From: Halomonas halophila
Lineage (GTDB): Bacteria > Pseudomonadota > Gammaproteobacteria > Pseudomonadales > Halomonadaceae
Direction: 5' to 3'
DNA length: 30,092 bases
Assembly: GCA_002433675.1 (NCBI GenBank)
Contig: DJIP01000084.1
Location: 9,085-39,176, forward strand
Made by a program: the position numbers and the translations under genes
Shown here: in pieces, positions 24,877-30,092 of the stretch
How positions within the stretch are numbered: the first letter of the stretch is position 1
Layout of the letters: each line of letters begins with the position of its first letter
Notes under the pieces: model-generated
Told to the model about the DNA's origin: nothing
Databases searched by the model: none
Seen by the model: only the letters and a program-made list of their open reading frames with translations

Positions 24877-27688
24877 AGGACACCTCGATGGTGGCGGGCC
24901 CCGGGCCCGAGTAGTCGATCACAAGACTGTCGCCTTGGCGACGCTGGCGAGCACCGGGCGCTTTCACGTGACACTGACCGAGCCCGGCCAATTCGGCTTC
25001 GAGGGCGACTTGCTCGGCTTCCAGGGTCAGCGAGAAGCCGCCATCCGTGCCCCTGTGCCAGGCCGTCGTTCGCCCATTGGCACGACGCAGGTGGGGCAGC
25101 CGGGGGGACGCTTGACCAAGCCACAGGATCTGGCGCTGTTGCCCATCCAGCGACAGGTAGCGCCCCTGTTTGATGTCGGTGACGCTGACCACTCCGGTGG
25201 AACGCCGAAGATCTGGCCAACCGAGGGACTCGGGCAAGCGCAGGGTGCGCAGGCTCGAGCCACCGGTAATCTGCCAGGCACCGTCCAGTCGGCGAGCGAC
25301 TCCCAGGTCGTACCAGTGGGTGGCGATGTCGCTGTAGGTGCTGGCGTACAGCGGCAGGGTGTCCAGCTCCGTGACGGCGTCGTAGACCTCTTCCAGTGCG
25401 CGCAGCGATGCGGGATACGCCGCACTGTAGAAGTGGTAGTAGATGTTGATGGGTTTGAGCCGCCTAGGCAGGTCGGTCAGTTCGAAGGTCTCGAGTACCC
25501 GCCGGTACCCCCACTTGGGCGTGGTCATATGACCGGTGTAGACGTTTTCGTTGATCTCGGGCGCAAGCACCTGCAGGTAGTGGCCGATGGGTCTGAGCAT
25601 CGGCGATACCTGGGTCAGAGAGGGGTTGTCACGGGTGATATGGGTGTTGCCACCGTTGAGGTTGGTCAGGCCCAGGCGTTCGCTGATGGCCAGGGCTTTT
25701 TCGGGCGGCACGGCGTCGCCACTCCAGAGGATCGTCGTGACCCTCTTGCCCGGGGGGGCGAGATCGCGATTGATATAAGCGGTGGAGCCTGCGACTTCAC
25801 GCTCGAGCGAGAAGTGATAGCCGTCCAGCGGCATATTGAAGGGAAAGCCCGCCGGCGTTCGACCCTGGCCGGCAAGATCTCCTTCCTTGAGATCGAGCCA
25901 GTCGAAGGGATGGCTGTAGGTATGGGTGGCGATCTCGACCCAGGGCAGGGCAAAGATTTCCCGAGCCAGGGGCTCCAGTTGCGTTCTCAATTCAGGATGG
26001 GTACCACCTTCGCCGAACTCGCCTTCGATGATGGAGACCGTGGTCGGCACCTGGTAGCGCTTGAGGATTTGGTCGAGCATCACTTCGCCGGTGAAGGGGG
26101 CTCCAGGCCATTCGCCGCGGCTGATGAAGGCGTCACCGTCGATATGGGTAAGCCACAGGCGTGAACCGTTCTCTGTGGTGGCATCGGGGACCGGGAAGTC
26201 CCCCATGCCGAGGCTCTTGGCAATGAAGGCGAAAGGATCGAGAATCCAGCGCTGCTGGCTGTCGCTTGCCTCTTGAAACAGCCACGGGCTTAGCGCCACC
26301 CCGCCCCAGGGGCCGGTCACCACCGGCGAGAGCTCGACACCGTTGCGGTCGGCCAGGGTCAGGTGGGCGGTATTGGTATCGGCCAGCAGGCGGTAACCGG
26401 CCGGATAGATGCCAGGTCCCTCCGGCATGCCCTCGAAGCCGACGAGCGCATCGTGCTGTCGAGCCTTCAGGCTGGAGGACTCGACACTTTCGACGTTGAT
26501 GATGCCGAGCTGCCGCCCCAGCCCCTGTGAGAGATCGATACCCTGATCGCCCATCAGGATCAGCCGAACCCCCGACGAGACCTGGGCGGACAGCCAGGTG
26601 GACAGGGCCGTGGTGTCGCGCGCTGGCGGGGAAGGAAACCAGCTCAGGATGGCGGCATAGCGGCCATGCATGGTGCCGGGGGGAGGAGGGGTCGCGATGT
26701 CTCGATACTCTGCCGAGTAGCCGAGATAGTCGAGGATGGGGGCGAGATAGCGAAAGGCGTCCAGGTTGCTGATGTCGCCGTTTTCGGCAGTGTCGGCGTC
26801 ATAGAAGATCAGGAGCCTTCTGGGGATCGGCTCGATCAGCCCGACGCCGATCTGGTCGAGGCCGGGTGTCGTGACCCAGGGAATCACGCCGGCATCGAGA
26901 ATACGCCGAGCGGTTTGACGCGCGAGCTCACGATTCTCGGCGGGGACATAGTCGATGGCAATCGCCGGCAGACCATAACCACGCACACGCTCGAACTGCT
27001 GCTGCAGCCATTGCTGGCGGGAGGAAGTGACGCCGCCGTAGACGTCGGTCGCAGGCGTCCACCCGCGGAACAGGGACTCGGCGGCGACACCGGCGATCTT
27101 GTCATGGACCTGGTCGAGCACCTCGAAGCCCCGGTTGAGCAGCAGCTTGAGGTCCGGATGACGTCGATGGATCTCGTCGATCAGTGATACCAGCGCCAGT
27201 TGCTGCGCCTGGGCGGCCGGGCCATCCGGCGCAAAGCGCCGGTAGCTGTCCAGGGTATCCAGAAAAAGGCCATCGTAGCCGGCATCGACCAGCACCTCGA
27301 CACGCTGGTCGAGGAGATGATTGCGCCAGTCATCGTCGCTCAAGTCGGCGATACGGGTGTCCCAGTCGGGATTGCTCCCGACCAGCGCTGCCTGGGGTGC
27401 CTGCGCGTCCGTGGGCCTGTCGGCGTCCCACTCGCCCACACTCAGGTAGGCAAAGACCTCGGCGCCACGTGCCGCCAGACCTCGGTGTTCGCGTTCGGTG
27501 ACAGCGTCGGCGTCCACCACCACCCAATCGAACTGGTCGAGCAGCTCCACGGGGGGGCTGGCTTCGTAGTAGAAGGCGACGCTGGGCTGGGTATCTGCCT
27601 GGGCGGTCAGCCCCAGCAATGACGTCACCAGAGCCGCCAGCCAGGTGCAGGCATGTTTAAACACAACAGATGTTCGGGTACCGCTCAT
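24869..27688 (-). CDS. pelA: Pel deacetylase / glycoside hydrolase
   Basis: PelA is the periplasmic enzyme that trims and partly de-N-acetylates the Pel polymer, making it cationic. The 939-aa precursor has a signal peptide ending at about residue 31 (LLGLTAQA). It then has a TIM-barrel hydrolase domain to about 290 (GYDGLFLDTLDSY, VAAESLFRGW with Glu204 as a candidate catalytic residue, IAIDYVPAENR), a Rossmann-like middle domain, and a polysaccharide deacetylase domain. The deacetylase metal-site motifs are HIDGDAF (Asp517, Asp519) and THTYSHPFDW (His589, His593). A beta-rich C-terminal domain follows. Length is close to P. aeruginosa PelA (948 aa). ATG 27688 overlaps the epimerase stop as ATGA. 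Both activities look intact by motif. Confidence 0.97.
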   Translation of the reverse strand: MSGTRTSVVFKHACTWLAALVTSLLGLTAQADTQPSVAFYYEASPPVELLDQFDWVVVDADAVTEREHRGLAARGAEVFAYLSVGEWDADRPTDAQAPQAALVGSNPDWDTRIADLSDDDWRNHLLDQRVEVLVDAGYDGLFLDTLDSYRRFAPDGPAAQAQQLALVSLIDEIHRRHPDLKLLLNRGFEVLDQVHDKIAGVAAESLFRGWTPATDVYGGVTSSRQQWLQQQFERVRGYGLPAIAIDYVPAENRELARQTARRILDAGVIPWVTTPGLDQIGVGLIEPIPRRLLIFYDADTAENGDISNLDAFRYLAPILDYLGYSAEYRDIATPPPPGTMHGRYAAILSWFPSPPARDTTALSTWLSAQVSSGVRLILMGDQGIDLSQGLGRQLGIINVESVESSSLKARQHDALVGFEGMPEGPGIYPAGYRLLADTNTAHLTLADRNGVELSPVVTGPWGGVALSPWLFQEASDSQQRWILDPFAFIAKSLGMGDFPVPDATTENGSRLWLTHIDGDAFISRGEWPGAPFTGEVMLDQILKRYQVPTTVSIIEGEFGEGGTHPELRTQLEPLAREIFALPWVEIATHTYSHPFDWLDLKEGDLAGQGRTPAGFPFNMPLDGYHFSLEREVAGSTAYINRDLAPPGKRVTTILWSGDAVPPEKALAISERLGLTNLNGGNTHITRDNPSLTQVSPMLRPIGHYLQVLAPEINENVYTGHMTTPKWGYRRVLETFELTDLPRRLKPINIYYHFYSAAYPASLRALEEVYDAVTELDTLPLYASTYSDIATHWYDLGVARRLDGAWQITGGSSLRTLRLPESLGWPDLRRSTGVVSVTDIKQGRYLSLDGQQRQILWLGQASPRLPHLRRANGRTTAWHRGTDGGFSLTLEAEQVALEAELAGLGQCHVKAPGARQRRQGDSLVIDYSGPGPATIEVSCG

Positions 27689-28644
27689 GCCATCTGGCCC
27701 TCCCGAGGCCCCTGTGCCGTCCAGCGTGCGTCATGCTCGATCAAGGCCTTCAGGCCGTCTTCCAGCGAGCGCGGCTCCTTGAGGTCGAACCATTGATGCA
27801 GGCGAGCGGTGGCACCCAGGGAATGGCGAATGTCCTCGCTGCGAGGGGCGTCAAAGCGCGGAACCTGCTGGCTTGCCAGCAGTGTGTTCAAGGTTGCAAT
27901 CAGATCCACAAGTGACGAGGCCTTGCCTGTGGCAAGGTTGCAGACCCCCTGGTGATCGCTGAACAGCGCGCGCGCATTCATTCGCGCGACGTCTGCCACG
28001 AAGACGAAATCGCGGGTCTGGCCGCCATCGCCAAAGATCGTGGGGGCGCGATTGTGACGCAGGGCATCGACGAACAGCGCGATGACTCCGGCGTAGGGGG
28101 ACTGTGGGTCCTGGCGTGGGCCATAGACGTTGAAGTAGCGAAAACCTAACGACGACAGACCGTGAAGCTGGTGTTGCAGGCTGGCGTAGCGCTCGTTGAT
28201 CCACTTTTCGAGGCCGTAGGGGGACAGCGGACGGAGTCTTGCTCCCTCGCTCAGCGGCAGGTTTTCGGGGGTGCCGTAGACCGCCGCAGAAGAGGCGTAG
28301 ACCACCCGTGACAGTCCATGACGGCAGGCGGCGTGGAGTACCTGCAGGGTCCCCATGACGTTGTGCTGAGCCGACTCGTCGGGGTGGCTGACGGAGCGCG
28401 CCACCGACACCTGAGCGGCGAGGTGCAGACAGCGCTCGACGCCATCCATGGCACGGTCCACATCGGCCCGATGACGTACATCACCGGTCACTATCTCGAG
28501 TCGGGGGTGCTCAGGCAGATTGTGTTTCTTGCCACTGGAAAAGTTGTCCAGGACACGCACATGGTGTCCTTCCGATAGCAACTGGTCGACGCTATGGGAG
28601 CCAATAAAACCTGCTCCACCGGTGACAAGGATGGTCGCTGACAT
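27685..28644 (-). CDS. pelX: UDP-sugar 4-epimerase of the Pel operon (PelX-like)
   Basis: This extended short-chain dehydrogenase of 319 aa probably interconverts UDP-GlcNAc and UDP-GalNAc, the precursor of the GalNAc-rich Pel polymer. It has the NAD-binding GGAGFIGSH (residues 9-17), LDNFSSGKKHNL, YASSAAVYGTPENLPLSE, the catalytic Tyr143-x3-Lys147 and [21 protein letters not shown]. Such epimerases (PelX) precede pelA in some Pel operons, for example in Pseudomonas protegens. ATG 28644 is preferred because it yields the family N-terminus MSATILVTGG; a TTG at 28671 in frame is possible. It is the first gene of the operon. Fold is certain; substrate is inferred from context and could also be UDP-glucose or a uronic acid. 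Confidence 0.85.
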   Translation of the reverse strand: MSATILVTGGAGFIGSHSVDQLLSEGHHVRVLDNFSSGKKHNLPEHPRLEIVTGDVRHRADVDRAMDGVERCLHLAAQVSVARSVSHPDESAQHNVMGTLQVLHAACRHGLSRVVYASSAAVYGTPENLPLSEGARLRPLSPYGLEKWINERYASLQHQLHGLSSLGFRYFNVYGPRQDPQSPYAGVIALFVDALRHNRAPTIFGDGGQTRDFVFVADVARMNARALFSDHQGVCNLATGKASSLVDLIATLNTLLASQQVPRFDAPRSEDIRHSLGATARLHQWFDLKEPRSLEDGLKALIEHDARWTAQGPREGQMA

Positions 28645-28740
28645 TGCCTGGTTCCCCCAGATGGTGTTCAAAGGTGGCGTTCGGGGATGGTCTGGACGAA
28701 GCAGAAAGGTGCTTGTCGTACGCCGTTAACGAAGCGGTCA

Positions 28741-28768
28741 TCGTCAAAATCGATACGCTTCGTCAAAA
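28741..28768. repeat. Direct repeat TCGTCAAAA, 19-bp period
   Basis: TCGTCAAAA occurs at 28741-28749 and 28760-28768, start to start 19 bp, close to two helical turns. On the minus strand each copy reads TTTTGACGA, containing a -35-like TTGACG. The pair lies about 100 bp upstream of the Pel operon start and could be operator half-sites or tandem promoter elements. No matching -10 was found. Confidence 0.45.
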
Positions 28769-28797
28769 ATTCCCGGACCCATGTGAAGCACCATATT

Positions 28798-28816
28798 TGT
28801 CGCTGCGAAAGCGACA
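28798..28816. repeat. Inverted repeat (7-bp arms)
   Basis: TGTCGCT and AGCGACA flank a five-base centre. The dyad lies about 155 bp upstream of the pelX-like start. There is no T-run on either side, so it is not an intrinsic terminator; it may be an operator or a leader hairpin. Confidence 0.45.
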
Positions 28817-28854
28817 CAATGCCCGAAGGTACATGATGACTAAATAAGCAAAAA

Positions 28855-28907
28855 AGCATTTAATATTCTTTGGGGGAATAAAGTTTAAAGTCAGCATTTA
28901 TATTTTT
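28855..28907. repeat. Direct repeat AGCATTTA(A)TATT in AT-rich DNA
   Basis: AGCATTTAATATT at 28855-28867 and AGCATTTATATT at 28893-28904 recur 38 bp apart in the AT-rich core. Both copies are on the same strand. They may be binding sites for a regulator of the Pel operon or simply reflect AT-biased sequence. Confidence 0.35.
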
Positions 28908-29196
28908 TGTCTGTTGTTTTTGTTGGGTTTTGTATTTATTGTCCATGAGGGTTTCTAAGTGGATTTTATGTCTTTATTCTGTGCTGATTTGTAGATAGTT
29001 GCTGGATGGGATTTTTACACAAGAGGTGTTTCAAGCGTTTGTCACGTAGTAGAAATGACCCTTTTACCTTCTTTGAGCAAAATTCACGTCAAGGTATGTC
29101 GTCGGGACGGGCGTACAAGTGGTGAAGGCGAGACGCGACGGGCGCTGTTTGGCGGGCGTGCAAAGAATATTGGCTATCAAGTGGTTATTTCAAAGA

Positions 29197-29230
29197 AAGC
29201 GACCCCGTGTCTCTGGCAACGGGGACGCTT
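29197..29230 (-). terminator. Strong hairpin, likely intrinsic terminator for rpiA
   Basis: On the minus strand AAGCG-T-CCCCGT and ACGGGG-T-CGCTT pair around a ten-base loop, an 11-bp stem with one internal mismatch. The 3' arm runs into TTTCTTTG. It lies about 130 bp beyond the rpiA stop in the direction of rpiA transcription. The U-tract is short and broken, so termination is plausible, not certain. Confidence 0.6.
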
Positions 29231-29274
29231 AGACCGGCTTCAGCAGTGGGGCTACAACAAGGAGCGCCGACAAT

Positions 29275-29295
29275 AAGAAGCAAGAAGCAAGGCGC
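29275..29295 (+). repeat. Short tandem repeat AAGAAGC
   Basis: Two perfect AAGAAGC units (29275-29281 and 29282-29288) are followed by a diverged third, AAGGCGC. The run is in the rpiA downstream region between two hairpins. Confidence 0.5.
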
Positions 29296-29304
29296 GGCCC
29301 GGGA

Positions 29305-29324
29305 GGCGGGGCTGACAGCCCGCC
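29305..29324. other. GC-rich hairpin downstream of rpiA
   Basis: GGCGGGGCT and AGCCCGCC pair with one bulged base around a three-base loop. The hairpin lies about 36 bp after the rpiA stop. There is no following T-run on either strand, so it may stabilise the 3' end or act in Rho-dependent termination. Confidence 0.45.
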
Positions 29325-29359
29325 CACGTGCACAAGTGAGATGACGTGGACGGGAAGGC

Positions 29360-30034
29360 TCAGGCAGGAAGATGCCGGCTGATGCCGTCGGCGCCGCCGA
29401 TCAGCAGGATGTCCGCCGGACGAGCGGCGAACAGGCCGTTGGTCACCACTCCGACGATCGCGTTGATGCGGGTCTCCAGGGCGACGGGGTCATCGATGTC
29501 GAGGCCGTAGCAGTCGATGATCTGATTGCCGTTATCGGTGACCACGCCCTCGCGGTAGACCGGATCGGCGCCAAGCTTGACCAGTTCCCGGGCGACGTAG
29601 GAACGGGCCATGGGAATCACCTCGATGGGCAGAGGGAAGTCGCCCAGACGCTCGACCTGCTTGGAGGCATCGGCGATGCAGATGAAGGTCTTGCAGCAGG
29701 CGGCCACGATCTTCTCACGGGTCAGCGCGGCGCCTCCACCCTTGATCATTTGCAAGTGAGCGTTCACTTCGTCGGCGCCATCCACGTAAACCGGCATGGT
29801 GCCGACTTCATTGAGCTCGTAGACGTCGATGCCGTGCCCCTTCAATCGTTGGGCACTGGCCTCGCTGCTGGCCACCGCTCCGCGGAAGTCCCCGCGCAGC
29901 TCAGCCAGGCGGTCGATAAAGCAGTTGGCGGTGGAGCCGGTACCGACACCGATCACGATGTCACGGCCGAGCATCGGGCGGACCTCGTCGATGGCGGCGG
30001 CAGCGACGGCGTCCTTGAGTTCGTCCTGGGTCAT
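29360..30034 (-). CDS. rpiA: Ribose-5-phosphate isomerase A
   Basis: RpiA interconverts ribose 5-phosphate and ribulose 5-phosphate in the non-oxidative pentose phosphate pathway, in the cytoplasm. The 224-aa product matches the family (E. coli 219 aa). It shows the phosphate-binding [12 protein letters not shown] (residues 29-40), VDGADEVN with the catalytic Asp85/Asp88 pair, and [13 protein letters not shown] with the general base Glu107. It also has the C-terminal [20 protein letters not shown] 30034 gives the family N-terminus and is preceded by an AGG site. It stands alone on the minus strand, with its promoter at the right edge of the window. Confidence 0.98.
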   Translation of the reverse strand: MTQDELKDAVAAAAIDEVRPMLGRDIVIGVGTGSTANCFIDRLAELRGDFRGAVASSEASAQRLKGHGIDVYELNEVGTMPVYVDGADEVNAHLQMIKGGGAALTREKIVAACCKTFICIADASKQVERLGDFPLPIEVIPMARSYVARELVKLGADPVYREGVVTDNGNQIIDCYGLDIDDPVALETRINAIVGVVTNGLFAARPADILLIGGADGISRHLPA

Positions 30035-30078
30035 GGAATACCTGCGATGGGGAGCGTGAGAAGAGGAAAGCTGCGGCC

Positions 30079-30084
30079 ATTATA
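30079..30084 (-). promoter_or_regulatory. -10 box of the rpiA promoter
   Basis: On the minus strand the hexamer reads TATAAT, a perfect sigma-70 -10 element, 45 bp upstream of the rpiA ATG. The -35 element falls outside the window, so the promoter is only half visible. Confidence 0.7.
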
Positions 30085-30092
30085 GGGCATCG

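Larger units (their letters stand above)
28645..29359. promoter_or_regulatory. Intergenic region upstream of the Pel operon, AT-rich
   Basis: About 700 bp lie between the pelX-like start and the rpiA stop. No convincing gene is present. The part 28861-28980 is only 28% GC by count (34 of 120), against visibly above 60% in the surrounding genes. It must hold the Pel operon promoter, transcribed leftward. A weak TTTAAA / TATTAA pair (18-bp spacing) exists on the minus strand in 28862-28891, but I would not assign it firmly. Direct repeats, a short dyad and two hairpins are listed separately. Low GC could reflect binding by an H-NS/MvaT-like silencer or acquisition of the segment. Confidence 0.55.

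Noticed and set aside
24960..24975. parS-like CACGTG palindrome inside pelA
   Set aside because: Four mismatches to the consensus, within coding sequence and isolated; likely chance. A further CACGTG at 29325-29330 has even less flanking match.
29055..29276. 73-codon plus-strand frame in the pel-rpiA gap
   Set aside because: No ribosome site, biased composition, and it runs through the rpiA-side hairpin; no recognisable domain. Considered a chance frame.
1..30092. CRISPR arrays, tRNA/rRNA genes, insertion sequences, prophage genes
   Set aside because: No repeat-spacer pattern, cloverleaf, transposase motif or phage-type gene was seen in any part of the window.

Overview
The window is GC-rich DNA from a gammaproteobacterium. 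The gene content and protein styles best fit the Halomonas group (Halomonadaceae); that assignment is inference. It carries essentially two large envelope-glycan loci plus housekeeping genes at both ends, with almost no unexplained coding space. Positions 1-353 hold no gene I can support but contain three near-consensus parS (ParB) sites and a fourth degenerate one at a regular 46-51 bp pitch. This suggests the window lies close to the chromosome origin, in keeping with the neighbouring glyQS.

Housekeeping, left: glyQ and glyS (minus strand, 408-3439) encode the two-subunit glycyl-tRNA synthetase and end at a clear intrinsic terminator at 354-388.

LPS core region (3532-15140), built of short blocks on alternating strands: hldD-waaF (+); a three-gene minus-strand cassette (GT9 glycosyltransferase, GT2 glycosyltransferase, OpgB-like phosphoglycerol transferase); a GT4 glycosyltransferase (+, TTG start); a Kdo kinase kdkA (-); then opsX-type heptosyltransferase I, hldE and waaA (+, tightly coupled). 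HldE and HldD make ADP-L-glycero-D-manno-heptose. WaaA adds Kdo to lipid A, KdkA phosphorylates the Kdo, and the OpsX-like enzyme and WaaF add heptoses. The remaining GTs and the OpgB-like enzyme probably decorate the outer part. KdkA plus OpsX predicts a Haemophilus-like inner core with a single phosphorylated Kdo.

Pel exopolysaccharide operon (minus strand, 28644 down to 15244): pelX-like epimerase, pelA, pelB, pelC, pelD, pelE, pelF, pelG. Most junctions overlap or are within a few bases, so this is one complete biofilm-matrix system: sugar precursor supply, cytoplasmic synthesis (PelF), inner-membrane complex with a cyclic-di-GMP receptor (PelD, PelE, PelG), periplasmic deacetylase/hydrolase (PelA) and outer-membrane export (PelB, PelC).

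Right end: about 700 bp without a supported gene (28645-29359) holds a very AT-rich stretch (28% GC over 28861-28980) upstream of the Pel operon, with short direct repeats and hairpins. rpiA (minus, 29360-30034) follows, with a consensus -10 box at the window edge.

No tRNA, rRNA, CRISPR array, insertion sequence or prophage gene was seen. I found no clearly unprecedented system. The most notable points are the regularly spaced parS array, the KdkA/OpsX pair whose divergent start codons overlap, the OpgB homologue in an LPS locus, and the AT-rich control region of the Pel operon.
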